The notes beneath the pieces were generated by a model. The model saw nothing but the letters and a program-made list of their open reading frames with translations. It ran no database searches and had not been told where the DNA came from. From Gnetum montanum (taxonomy: Eukaryota > Streptophyta > Gnetopsida > Gnetales > Gnetaceae): a stretch of 64,000 bases of DNA. Each line of letters opens with the position of its first letter. Position 1 is the stretch's first letter. Positions 22,306 to 32,116 of this stretch are shown piece by piece. A program made the translations under genes and the position numbers. The stretch covers positions 162,474-226,473 of the forward strand of contig MNCI01022530.1 of assembly GCA_015680685.1 (NCBI GenBank), written 5' to 3'.

Positions 22306-23131
22306 TGCTGTTGGTCTGTGACTGCCGATGGAATCCACTATTGGGCTAGAAGACCACGATCGCCACGAGAGAGGGAGAGAGAGAGAAAGAGACTACCCAC
22401 TGTAGTCCACACAGGGTAGCAACTGCAATTCTTAAAGCCTACTACCACCTGCCACCTTTTGTGCATCACTGCAAAGAGGAAGATTGTTCATCCACATCTG
22501 CACCACTGTGACAAGCTCTTGCCATCATTGAGAAGACCCACAAGGATCTGATTTTAAGTTGTTGGCTCCTGCCTTGGACCCTTCTTGAAGATCGACTAGA
22601 AACTTGTAAAGAAAAAAAAAGAAAAGAGAAAAATGCTGCTTAGTGGAGAGGAAGCTGTGCCTCCAGACTAATAGCCAGAGCTTGTTTTGGGACTCCCTTC
22701 CTCCTGGTTCTTCCTCAAAGCCCCCCCTAGATTGAGTTTATAGCCACTGTGGCCATCCATAATGATGTCTATGTTCTCTAATTTTAGTGCCCACTATGTC
22801 CATAACTTCCGAAACGTTTGTCATTAATGTCCAAAATTGCCACCACTAATGATTGTAACTGCCACCATTAATGATTGTAACTATCACCATTAATGACCGT
22901 AACCGTTACCATTAATGATTGTAACTGCCACCATTAATGATTGTAACTGCCACCATTAAAGATTGTAACTATCGCCATTAATGATTGTAACTATTGCCAT
23001 TAATGACCACCACCTGATAGTTTAAATGCCCACTACTTGCATGATTTTTGTTGTGGTTATTAAGAGAGACAGAGAGATAGAGATGTTGATAATCATGGCC
23101 CCATGAGAGCATGGGAGTGTTGACATCAACA
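22306..23131 (-). repeat. 5' LTR of element G, missing its inner end
   Basis: Matches 12306-13005 with scattered substitutions, then continues to GTTGACATCAACA. Contains the (GA)n run and the ~22-bp array. Followed by the target duplication AATGT. Confidence 0.85.
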
Positions 23132-23136
23132 AATGT

Positions 23137-23353
23137 AAAATGTAAAAATGATGAAAATCATATGCCTTAGTTGCACTTAACCATACCTTTACATTTCACA
23201 AGTGTAATTGGGAAGATAGCAATTGCAATGGTTAGTTTTACTTCCTAGAGACTAGTGTACTTAGAAGGCTATAAGTCTATAGAATTTGATCAGATCATGC
23301 GTGAACGCTTAGTGATTTGTATGGTTGGGCATAGGGTTCACTTGGCGCTCATA
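23137..23353 (+). repeat. 3' LTR of copy B, second part
   Basis: Resumes the LTR after element G: CACTTAACCATACC, then GATCAGATCATGCGTGAACG, GTATGGTTGGGCATAGGG and GGCGCTCATA. These align with the U5 end of other family LTRs (GTATGGTTGAGTGTAGGGG, CGCCACTCATCA). Confidence 0.7.
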
Positions 23354-23389
23354 AGTAGGATACCAATGAGATGTAGCTTTATTGGTTAG

Positions 23390-23595
23390 CTAATTTTTTG
23401 TAAGTATTATGTTGCATAAGGTTGCTAGTTCAAATCACACATTGGGCACTTTTATGTGGGAGTGGGACAATGTTCAATTAGAACTTTATAACTCAACATT
23501 ACCCACCAGAATCAAACCCATGACGTGGAGCTTTCAAATTCAAAGTCTTACTACTAGGCTAACACCTCATTGTTAGGCACCTTTATGTTTAATGT
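23390..23595 (-). repeat. Candidate tRNA-derived SINE
   Basis: On the minus strand, TAGCCTAGTAGTAAGAC (23546-23562) resembles a pol III A box, and GGTTTGATTCTGG (23506-23518) resembles a B box, about 40 bp apart, as in tRNA-derived plant SINEs. No target duplication or A-tail was confirmed. Confidence 0.4.
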
Positions 23596-24440
23596 GGTCT
23601 TACAAAAAGTTACAAAGTAACAACATTATGCTTAGGTATAATGTTAGGTTACAATTTGTTAGGTTTTTGAAAAATTTCAAAGTGCGGGTGACTTTTTGAA
23701 CAAAGCAACCTAGCTAAGATTGATGCAGAACAAAGGGGATGATTGATTAATGGGGGCTACCTATTGAATAGGATGACTTAGTTGAGACTGATGTAGAACA
23801 AAGGGGATGATAGATTAACAAGGGTAACCTAATTATTAAAAGACCAATTTTTTTCTGATTATGTAATTGCAATGTTTTCATGTGATCTAGATGAGTTTTA
23901 GGTTGGTCTTGGTCTTTTTGGAAAGTTTGTTCTACAATCTCTATAAGCTTAATTTTAAATTCATTGGAATTTATTAGATCATTTAAATTTCTCTTGAAAA
24001 AAGGGTTTTGAAAAAAACTGTTTAGCTTCTTGAATAGAGAGTGATTTAGAGAGTGAGTAAATACTTGATACAAAACTCTTTGAACAATCTACATCTTTGA
24101 AAAAGTTGAACTTGATTTGAGTTGATCGGTTGGTTGAAATTTGTTATATAAGAGTGACCTTGAATGTGATTTTTTACTTTTCAAGAATTGTAATAAAGTT
24201 TGGTGACACCCAATATCTTGATAAATTAATTGGATTCAAATATACAATTGAAGTTACAACTAATTAAAGATGAAATGTAATAAAAATGATTGAATAACAA
24301 TGAATTTTAAATGGATTGATGATTTGGAAACAACTGGAATGATGAATTGATGAATGTTGGTGATGAATTTGAGGAATAATGATGAATAATGAATTGTTGA
24401 AAATGTGAATTGAATCCTCAATTGATGAATTTGCCACACA
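23596..24440. other. Intergenic A+T-rich DNA, nothing recognised
   Basis: There is a short near-duplication: GAACAAAGGGGATGATTGATTAA (split; near 23728) and GAACAAAGGGGATGATAGATTAA (near 23797), about 69 bp apart. No gene or element is recognised. Confidence 0.4.
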
Positions 24441-24929
24441 TACAATATGATTTGGCCAAGAATTTATATGTATTTGATGGGGTTAAGCTTTACTATGAAG
24501 GATAGGTTTCGTGGTGACTAAAGAGGCTTAGAAAATGAATAAACATGTAAGATTGGGAACAAAATAAAGTTGCATCTACCCATCAATCTTGATAATAAAA
24601 AATTAAATAAAATACCTATTTTATATACAATATGATTTGCCCAAGAATTTATATGTATTTGATGGGGCTAAGCTTTGCTATGAGAGATAGGGTTTCCTTG
24701 ATGATTAAAGAGGCTTAGAAAATGAATAAACATGTAAGATTGGGAACAAAATAAAGTTGCATCTATCCATCAATCTTTATAATAAAAAAATAATAAAATA
24801 CCTATTTTATATACAATATGATTTGCCCAAGAATTTATATGTATTTGATGGGGCTAAGCTTTGCTATGAAGGATAGGGTGTCCCTGGTGACTAAAGAGGC
24901 TTAGAAAATGAATAAACATGTAAGATTGG

Positions 24930-25043
24930 TGATGAGTGGCGAGGTACCCCTACACTCAATCATACGAAACGAGCGTCGCACGCGCGATCCGGTCGAACTC
25001 CGCAGATGGACTAGTTGTGGCACCTAGATAGTTAGCCTTAGGT
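24930..25043 (-). repeat. Truncated LTR inside the tandem repeat
   Basis: It starts TGATGAGTGGCGAGG within TAAGATTGG and is cut by the N at 25044 after 114 bp. It is little diverged from the 13006 LTR, so the insertion is young. The rest of the insertion was probably lost in assembly. Confidence 0.85.
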
Positions 25044-25044
25044 N
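25044..25044. other. Single-N assembly gap
   Basis: Joins a truncated LTR to a later point in the tandem array. A whole retroelement could be missing here. Confidence 0.85.
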
Positions 25045-25175
25045 TTTGATGGGGCTAAGCTTTGTTATGAAAGATAGGGTTTCCTTGTTGACTAAAGAGG
25101 CTTAGAGAATGAATAAACATGTAAGATTGGGAACAAAATAAAGTTGCATCTACCCATCAATCTTTATAACTAGTT

Positions 25176-26420
25176 TAGCAATATATTTATAATATATATC
25201 TATTATTTGGTAGAGAGAATCCTATATATTTTACAAATTAATAAAATCTCAAATTGATTAATTGAGAATTGATATTGATATTGAAAACCAAAATCAAAAT
25301 GATTGTATGTTATTCAATAACAATTCTTGTGAAAACTTCTATTAATTTGATTCATAGTGTTTTTTTTTCCATGGCATGGACTTTACATTAAGTTTTATTC
25401 CATAAAGACTTTCCATCATGTTTTTCTCCATCTTGAGAAAGTATGTTGCATGTGAGGTGGAGGGTGTCAAAATACACTCCCCTCCCCCATCGCGCCAGAT
25501 GTATTGGCCTCTCGGCCAATATAAAAAATTAAATAAAATCCCTATTTTATTTATGATTTTTTAACTTTAAATAAAAGAAACAAAATTACATGGGCTTTTT
25601 TCATAATTTTCATGTTTTTCTACCATAAATATAGCCTTTAGCTTTGGAAAATAAACCATAGCTTTCGGAAATAAACCACAGTAAGGACAATAATCAAATG
25701 ATGAACATGATGAGTCTAAATGCATGCTAAAACCAATTGAAAGAAAGCAACTAAATAATTCAAACTATAATGTAACATGGCTTTAAGATGTACCCTTAGA
25801 TTTTGATTTAAATGCATTTTTGCATGTAAATTTTGAATCCTTACAGATTTTGATATGAAAAAATGTAATCTTTTTAAATTTAAAAGCTTCTAGAAATTCA
25901 TTGTTTTTGAAACAAGAATTTAGGAAATCGTATAAGCGCTCGCATTTTTGTTTTTTAACTTTTACGAGATGAATGGATTCCGGTGTAAATGGCACAACGC
26001 ACTTGTTTTTAGAATGTCCACAGAGCTACAGAGTGAACCTGAGAATATCTTTCCAGTCTCGGAAATTTCTAAATTCAACATCTGGCACGTGAATTTACGA
26101 CCTGTACAAAAATGAATAGATGGATGAAAGTCTATTTAGTCTGTTTGAAATAGTAACTGGCCACACAAAATGTTACCCTGTCCACACGCCCACACACTCT
26201 CACGATGAACGAGGTACACAACCCAAGATTTGGACGCTAATTCAGGTTAGCAGCCAACGACGGTTTCGGGGAAACAACAGCCACGGGCAACGAACCAATG
26301 CATATGCTTAGCCGAGATTAGCGTGACCACATTCCCAATACGCTATGAAGGCGTTATCAGATTCAGATCCTCGTTTTTCGCGGATGGCGGGAGTTTCCAA
26401 ACCCATTTTACACGGCAGCG
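25176..26420. other. A+T-rich upstream region of the PMEI-like gene
   Basis: No coding sequence is recognised. It includes CACGTG-less A+T-rich DNA up to about 26000, then a rise in G+C toward the TATA box. A tandem-repeat relic lies at 25533-25552. Confidence 0.4.
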
Positions 26421-26426
26421 GGCTCC

Positions 26427-26433
26427 TATAAAA
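26427..26433 (+). promoter_or_regulatory. TATA box of the PMEI-like gene
   Basis: TATAAAA in the context CTCCTATAAAAGGACG. It lies 129 bp before the ATG, so transcription would start near 26458-26465 and give a 5' leader of about 95 nt. Confidence 0.75.
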
Positions 26434-26555
26434 GGACGCCTGCAAGGCGGCAGGCAAAACAGAGGAAGAAGAAGAAGAAGCAGAAGGCGTAGCTGCAACA
26501 CGAGCAGACAGATACGTCAACACAAACAAACGCGCGGGCGTCATCATCAACAACG

Positions 26556-27968
26556 ATGGCAGTAGCAACAACGAAAACAACATCGTTGCCTCTTGTAGCA
26601 TTGGCGCTGCTGCTTCTCACATTGGCATTGGCGCAGGCGCGTCCCGCTGGCTTTAGCGTCGGCAATGCGCTCATCCAGTGGCGCTCGGCGGACCGTTCCA
26701 CCGACGCCGTCGTCGCCGACTCCGACCTCGACACCTACTCCAAGCCCGGCTACATGGCCGCCGGCAGGACCGTCGGTGTCGTCAACAACTTCGGCGACGA
26801 CGACATGGACGACGACGACGACGACAACTACCAACAACGAACCCGCACGTATTCTACACTGGACGCCGCCGACGACGACGACAACTACCAACAACAACGA
26901 CGAACCCGCACGTATTCTACAGTGGACGCTGCCGACGACGACGACAACTACCAACAACAACGACGAACCCGCACGTATTCTACCGTGGACGCCGCCGACG
27001 ACGACGACAACTACCAACAACAACAACGAACCGGCACGTATGCCACCGTGGACGCCGCCGCCGACGACGACGACGACCAACAACAACTAACCGGCGCGTA
27101 TGCTACCGTGGACGCCGCCGCCGCCGCCTACGACGACCGCTCCGAGCCCGACTGCGATGAACCGCCGGCACCGCAGTCTGGGGCGGAGCCCGTGCCGGCA
27201 CCGGATTATGGGGCGGTGCCCGTTCCCGAGCCCGTGCCGGCGCCTGAGTCCGGGGCGGAGCCCGTGCCGGCTCCGGAGTCTGGGTCTGAGCCCGTGCCGT
27301 CGCCGGAGTCGGGGGCGGAGCCGGTGCCGTCGCCGGAGTCGGGGGCGGAGCCCGTGCCGTCGCCAGAGTCGGGGGCGGAGCCCGTGCCGTCGCCAGAGTC
27401 GGGGGCGGAGCCTGTGCCGGCGCCAGAGTCTGTAACATCGGAGTCGGGCGCGGCTCGCTTAGGGAGCCCGGCGCAGGCGATCCCGTCGGCTGATCTGGAG
27501 AATGCCTTTCGAAAGGTTGATCAGGTTCTGGCGAATGTGTCGGCGCAGGCCTTGGATGTTCTCCGTCAACTGCAGCTCCGTGACCGGGCTTCGCCGCTTG
27601 GGCGCTGCGCCTTCAGCGTGGCCGGCGTGTCGCAGGACATCAACAAATCCCTCCGCAAGCTGCTGCTGACGCCTGCCGGCAATCTGTCCGCTGCCTCCCT
27701 GGCTGAGGCCCAGCAGTGGGCCCGCCAGACTGCCAACGTGCAGACGACTTGCGCTTCTTCGCTGTTGCGCGCCGCCGAGAGGAACACCGACCAGAGCGGC
27801 GGTGCGAATGGGGCACTTGGTGACGGTGTCGTGGCTTCCGCTTCCGATGCTCAGTTGCAGCGCAAGCTGCGTACGTCGTATAACACCGTCGTGGCGTCCG
27901 TCTACTCCCTCTCTCGTATCATCGGCCAGCCTAATGCCTACACCATTCTCTCAGACCTGCAACTGTAA
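26556..27968 (+). CDS. Secreted protein with Asp-rich and Pro-Val-Pro repeats and a PMEI-like domain
   Basis: 470 codons, no intron. Residues 1-28 are a signal peptide (LPLVALALLLLTLALAQA). Residues ~80-190 hold five ~22-residue repeats of the type DDDDNYQQQRRTRTYSTVDA, highly acidic with Tyr, Gln and Arg. Residues ~204-291 hold about nine ESGAEPVPSP decapeptides, like a hydroxyproline-rich cell-wall spacer. Residues ~305-470 are helical and PMEI-like: CAFSVAGVSQDINKSL (Cys ~350), QWARQTANVQTTC (Cys ~398), YNTVVASVYSL. Family members inhibit pectin methylesterase or invertase in the wall. The usual first Cys pair is not evident here, so inhibitor activity is uncertain. The G+C-rich coding sequence differs sharply from its surroundings. 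The ATG has a TATA box and a plausible leader upstream. The repeat plus PMEI fusion is unusual. Confidence 0.85.
   Translation: MAVATTKTTSLPLVALALLLLTLALAQARPAGFSVGNALIQWRSADRSTDAVVADSDLDTYSKPGYMAAGRTVGVVNNFGDDDMDDDDDDNYQQRTRTYSTLDAADDDDNYQQQRRTRTYSTVDAADDDDNYQQQRRTRTYSTVDAADDDDNYQQQQRTGTYATVDAAADDDDDQQQLTGAYATVDAAAAAYDDRSEPDCDEPPAPQSGAEPVPAPDYGAVPVPEPVPAPESGAEPVPAPESGSEPVPSPESGAEPVPSPESGAEPVPSPESGAEPVPSPESGAEPVPAPESVTSESGAARLGSPAQAIPSADLENAFRKVDQVLANVSAQALDVLRQLQLRDRASPLGRCAFSVAGVSQDINKSLRKLLLTPAGNLSAASLAEAQQWARQTANVQTTCASSLLRAAERNTDQSGGANGALGDGVVASASDAQLQRKLRTSYNTVVASVYSLSRIIGQPNAYTILSDLQL
26815..27130 (+). repeat. ~63-66-bp coding tandem repeat (Asp-rich)
   Basis: About five units, each GACGACGACGACAACTACC followed by (CAA)n, a CGCACGTATTCTAC-like stretch and GTGGACGCCGCC. 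Later units lose the Arg codons and gain Ala. The frame is kept throughout. The lack of stops in other frames here creates long false ORFs on both strands. Confidence 0.9.
27168..27430 (+). repeat. 30-bp coding tandem repeat (ESGAEPVPSP)
   Basis: About nine units of GAGTCGGGGGCGGAGCCCGT plus GCCGTCGCC. The last four are nearly identical, which suggests recent slippage or unequal exchange. Confidence 0.9.
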
Positions 27969-28249
27969 AAACAACAGAGTTGATGACATCTATACCTAAT
28001 ATTATATCTATTTATCTATTTTTCGTTTTTCTGTACTTTCTCGTCTGTTGTTAAATGGAAATGTAATGGTTGGTTTCGTGACGTCGTGTGGTGTCCGTCC
28101 TCCCTCCTCTCTCCTCCCTTGTCCCGTTCTTTGGCTCTCCCTGCATTTGTCGTCTCCATGCTGTACTACTCTTTCTCCCTCTGCTATACTATGCTGTCGT
28201 GATAGAATTTTCCTGTTGTGTGCTTTTGGTTTTTCTTTTTTAGATCGTT

Positions 28250-28255
28250 AATAAA
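28250..28255 (+). terminator. Poly(A) signal of the PMEI-like gene
   Basis: AATAAA in GTTAATAAAATCTATGC, 280 bp after the stop, in T-rich DNA. It would give a 3' UTR of about 300 nt, which includes a pyrimidine-rich stretch at 28090-28190. Confidence 0.6.
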
Positions 28256-28279
28256 ATCTATGCATTACCTGATTTCTCT

Positions 28280-28740
28280 TCTCGCTTATTCCGTGAGCAA
28301 ATTTATAATTATTGTTATTGCTGCTACCGTTTTGTTTCAATTTTCTAGATTTATGCGTCGGTTTCATTTATCTCGAGAAATTTGATTGGGTTGTCCTCAC
28401 GTTCCAAATTATATTTTCTGGTTTGCATTTAATTTGAGATAATTGCGTACTGAAATTAACTAGGCACAATGGAGACGTTTGAGAAGAGAAACTTTCAGAT
28501 TCAGAAACAAGCATTTTATTATAGGACCTTTATAGTTATATATTTATTGTCTATCTATTATTTAGCAAAGAGAGAATTGATTCACTTACTATGCAAAATA
28601 TTCACATTAAAAATATTAATATATTTTTTTGCCTTTGGCAGTTGTCCACCTCAAAATTGTGTTAGTTTTTATTGGTATACACATTAAAATCCTTTGCCAT
28701 TTGCTAACCGTTATTATTTACTTTCTATCATAATGTCAAT
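28280..28740. other. A+T-rich gap between gene and element F
   Basis: No gene or repeat recognised. Confidence 0.4.
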
Positions 28741-29699
28741 GAAATAGCAAGTTGAATTCCCATCATTTTTTTATGGATGATGGGAACCACACCATGTAAA
28801 GACTTAAGAAATTCATGAGAACACACTTGTATCCAAGCAAGTAGAAAGGCACAAAGAGTACCAAATCTGAAAACCAAGGTCACAAGTTTGTTTAAGTTTG
28901 TTTATACACGATACATGGAACTTTCTTTTTCTTGATCAAACCAAATTCCATTCTACGGTAATTGGACGCAGACCGACCACCTTTCCTGGTGCTTTTGGAA
29001 GCACCACAGCCGGTACATTCGGCCGAATTTATAGGAACCAGAAGCTAGTCGGCGATGCAGTTCAATTACCTCCCCGTGGGCGAGGTGCCGATGTTTTCTG
29101 TATTGCTTTATAAACGTACGTTCGTATATTGATTTTGGTAAAATCCAAGCTTGGACCAATTATGAGAGAGAGTTTCTTGCTCTTTTTGCATATTGATATT
29201 TGGTAGATAATTGTTGCGCTAAGACATTTAGGACACTCTTGGAGAGTGTTTTCTAATCTTGGGGGAAGGGAAAGATTAGATACCTATTATATAGCAGCAG
29301 CAAGCACGTTATTTCCATTTGGCTATTTTACACGTTATTTATAGTCTTATTTACACTAGTTTTCTAGGGAAGATCACGTCTTTCAATCCTGGAAAGCTGG
29401 ACAGTTTACTTGTCCTTAGCGAAAACTTGACACGTTCTTCGTATACCGAGGATCGGTGGGACATCTATTCGCCCTAGGATCGTCTTGAGGTTAGATACTT
29501 TATCTTACTTGAGGGGGAAGCCCTCTTATGCCGGCCTCTTCTTCTTCCGTCGACTTTTACTATGAGGGTTATCTTATGATGGGGAGTACCTTTCGTCGAC
29601 TTTGGCCGATTCTTTCTTATATAGTGTAGGGGTCGGTGTTCCCGAAAGGCTTCCTCCTTAGTTACTATTTCCACTATTTCACTTCAACTTTCTTGGGAC

Positions 29700-31150
29700 T
29701 AAAGGTTTTACAGGACAGCTGCACCCTACGTGTTACGTAAAACCTGGGACGCGTAGGGTACCCGGCATAACGCCTGTGCCACGGATGGAAGGGGCTCGCT
29801 TTTATCGATCTTCCTTCCTTACGTAGACCACCCGCAAGGGAACCCCACTCTTCTACCCGAAGGGCAAAGCAGATTGAAGGTTATTAGTTTGTGCTAGTTG
29901 CTAACCTGGACAAAAACCTATTCCACCTGCCAGGGGGAGACACCCCACGGTTACTATGGGCTGCCACCTCAAAGGAACTTACCCAAAGACAGGGAATACT
30001 GCCTGGGGGGCGGAACCACAAGGAGCAGTATTTTGGGATGTTATACAACGCGGTGGACCTCGGGAGACAGACGGTTAGCTACGCCTTCTGCTGCTGGAGA
30101 AGCAGATCCCTTTCTTACCGACGAGGTATGGGGTAGTACCAGGGATTAAGGTACGAGCATAGACAGATGCACGCTGCAGAGCGTTTGTCGGGCACACTCT
30201 GAGAACGCCGGCGGAACGGATACCATCTAGGGAGTTATTAGGAGGTGAACCCCTAACAAAGGGGTAAACCCCTATCCTATACGAATCCTTTCTTGCTTCC
30301 CAGGACCGGCCGGAGGGGAAACTGAGGAGCATGCCTATTTACGTAGGGAAGAGCCGCTCGAGATAGGTACTCTTACCCAGTTCTCTACTACGGAATTCGT
30401 TTGGGACGTTTTCACGTAGGGAAGAACACTTCACATAGGGCAGCAGAACTATAGATAGGTTTACTAAGATGCACCTACCCAAGACTTATGTCTCCCATTA
30501 TTGAAAACGTACGTTTGTTTTGATAATACGTAAATATGCAGGTTATATGTCAACGATAGCGGCACTGCACGTGTTAGTTTGACCTGGGAAGGTTACCCGG
30601 CATTGGATCTGGAAGGAAGACCCGGACCTTTGCCTGTGCCACAGAAGGGAGGGGCCGAGGCCCTCCCTGCCGTCGTACCCACAGAAGACAGGATATTTTC
30701 CTACCTCCCGGGGACCACCCGCTAGGGCACACCGCTCTTCAACCCGAAGGTAAAAGCATACACGAATTGAAGGTTATTTGGTTCTAACCTAGACAAAACC
30801 TTTACCACCGGACCAGGGAGGCTAGCCCGGTCTTTGGCGGGGGCGCTGGCGTAGGGCAAGTCGCTTTCCGGGAAGTACACGTCCGCTTGGATAGCGGGGA
30901 GACATGTGGACCCGGCTGAGGGACTTCCTGGGGTGACCGCCTTTGTGGGGGGTTATTCCTTAGGTGGACCTAGACTGCTGTAAGGTTAGCCAGACCCTAC
31001 CCTGCTTGCGCAGATCACTTTTTACCTTATAGGCTTCGGGTCGTCCCAGCGATGGAAGGACTGCCATAGACAGATGGCAGCTGCTGAACGGTTAACGGAA
31101 CCGTGAAGAGACGAGAGCTTGACGCGCTGCTTCACGGGGCACACTGCGGA
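29700..31150. repeat. Two diverged ~0.85-kb modules inside the block
   Basis: Paired landmarks in the same order: CCTGGGA...ACCCGGCAT and GCCTGTGCCAC (29738; 30583); ACCACCCGC and AACCCGAAGG-type (29828; 30713); GATTGAAGGTTATT / AATTGAAGGTTATT (29873; 30764); CATAGACAGATG...GCTG (30158; 31065). Spacing is about 845-905 bp. Third partial matches occur near 31620-31680. Confidence 0.6.
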
Positions 31151-31272
31151 ACTTCTACATATCACTGGGGCACGCAGGGCACTTTTACATATCGACGGGG
31201 CCAGTTACTTACACATTTATGCACACTTTACTTAGTAAGTATTGTTTTATTAACGTGTATTGACGGCTCGGC

Positions 31273-32116
31273 GCGGGGAACGAGTCCCCGAGTTCCCCCG
31301 TAAAATCCAAGCTTGAACCATTGGTCTTTTCTTACTTCTTTATACATTTCTTAGTCTAGTCAAACTTATGGTAAGACTTATGTTGCGCTAAGACACTTGG
31401 GAGAGGCGCAGGCTACTTGCTCATTGGAGAAGGTCTTTGACAGCGTTGGACACGTTTTGTTACGGGTCCGTCGTTGGCTGGCACAGGGACAGCCTATGAC
31501 GTTAGCCACCAATTTGATATACGTATATAACCTTCTATATCATAAAGGTGTTCATTCTATGCTTCCTCCTTGGGCTTTCCTGCCTAGGGTGGGGCCGCTG
31601 CACAGTACGGGTCACTTCTACCTGGGAAGGTTAGCCGGCATTACGCCTGGGGAGCCGGCATTCTTACGGTTACCCGGAGGGGGTTTGCAGGGAATTAACT
31701 TCTTACAGCATTACTACCTGTATCTCTTTGATTAGTGCGCTATAGCGCTTAGTGCTTTACTCTATAGTAAACCTTGGGGGAAAGGGGAAGCCAGATGCCC
31801 TTATTAGGCTGTTTCTATTACAGACAATTCTATTTGGGATAGTTGACAGGTAGTTCTTTGTTGATTACATACGTGATATTACTTACGTTATAAAAGCAAC
31901 TGTGATTACATACGTGATATTACTTACGTTATCAACTCATCTGGGCTTCCACCTTTAGTTTACGTATTCCCTTCTTTATGTTATACGTATTCGATTTATA
32001 TTAATAAACTCCAGAGGTACAAGCCATGGGTGGAGTAGAGGTAAGAGTAAACGGGAGCGCCAGCGACCTAAACAAAAAAACGTGAATTTGGGGGAACTCG
32101 GGGACTCGTTCCCCGC
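31273..32116. repeat. 844-bp unit bounded by 27-bp perfect inverted repeats
   Basis: 31273-31299 (begins GCGGGGAACGAGTCCCCG) is the exact reverse complement of 32090-32116. No flanking target duplication is seen. The unit contains no coding sequence I recognise. Confidence 0.75.
31862..31932. repeat. 30-bp direct repeat pair
   Basis: TGATTACATACGTGATATTA plus CTTACGTTAT occurs at 31862-31891 and again, identical, at 31903-31932. It lies inside the inverted-repeat unit. Confidence 0.85.

Larger units (their letters stand above)
12071..23131 (-). mobile_element. Element G: Ty3/gypsy element with RNase H upstream of RT, nested and truncated
   Basis: The ends are TGTTGATG at 12071 and CATCAACA at 23131, an inverted pair, flanked by AACGT (12066-12070) and AATGT (23132-23136), a 4-of-5 target duplication. 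The two LTRs share the 12306-13005 / 22306-23000 sequence. The coding part on the minus strand is gag (21629-20917), protease (20238-19702), RNase H (19634-18450) and RT (18413-17883). The right LTR is cut by the N at 22305, the left LTR by insertion of copy C. The rest of pol is lost at the junction near 17880. Confidence 0.8.
3226..23353 (+). mobile_element. Copy B: TGATGAG-family element with pol, interrupted
   Basis: This is the only copy here that keeps pol. Order on the + strand: partial RT, RNase H and integrase (3226-5420); spacer (5421-6770); conserved GGGGAGGA box (6773); internal promoter-like module (7068-7148); 3' ORF (7583-11174); PPT (ends 11393); 3' LTR (11394-12070 continuing at 23137-23353). 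It is interrupted by a solo LTR at 9854-10599 and by element G at 12071-23131. The 5' half is lost at the N at 3225. It is more decayed than copies A and C. Confidence 0.75.
24441..25175. repeat. ~185-bp tandem repeat
   Basis: Units begin TACAATATGATTTG at 24441, 24626 and 24812 (periods 185 and 186 bp), each with TATTTGATGGGGYTAAGC and AAGTTGCATCTA. Unit 3 is broken at 24929 by an LTR piece, and the array resumes after an N at TTTGATGGGGC (25045). A relic of the AATAAAATACCTATTTTAT unit end recurs at 25533-25552, before the gene. Confidence 0.9.

Noticed and set aside
24441-25175. CRISPR-like array
   Set aside because: Long tandem units without separate spacers, in a plant nuclear context.
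26547-27438. Long open frames on both strands and in three frames over the gene's repeat region
   Set aside because: They are by-products of G+C-rich tandem repeats free of stops. Only the + frame from 26556 has a signal peptide, a domain and a TATA box.
29891-30332. Overlapping short ORFs in the organelle-like block
   Set aside because: No recognisable domain, overlapping frames on both strands, and no start context. Expected by chance at this composition.
31397-31735. 112-codon ORF in the block (starts MGEAQATCSLEK)
   Set aside because: No similarity recognised. It overlaps the repeated GTTGCGCTAAGACACTTGG module and lies inside the inverted-repeat unit. Left unannotated, though a mitochondrial orf cannot be excluded.
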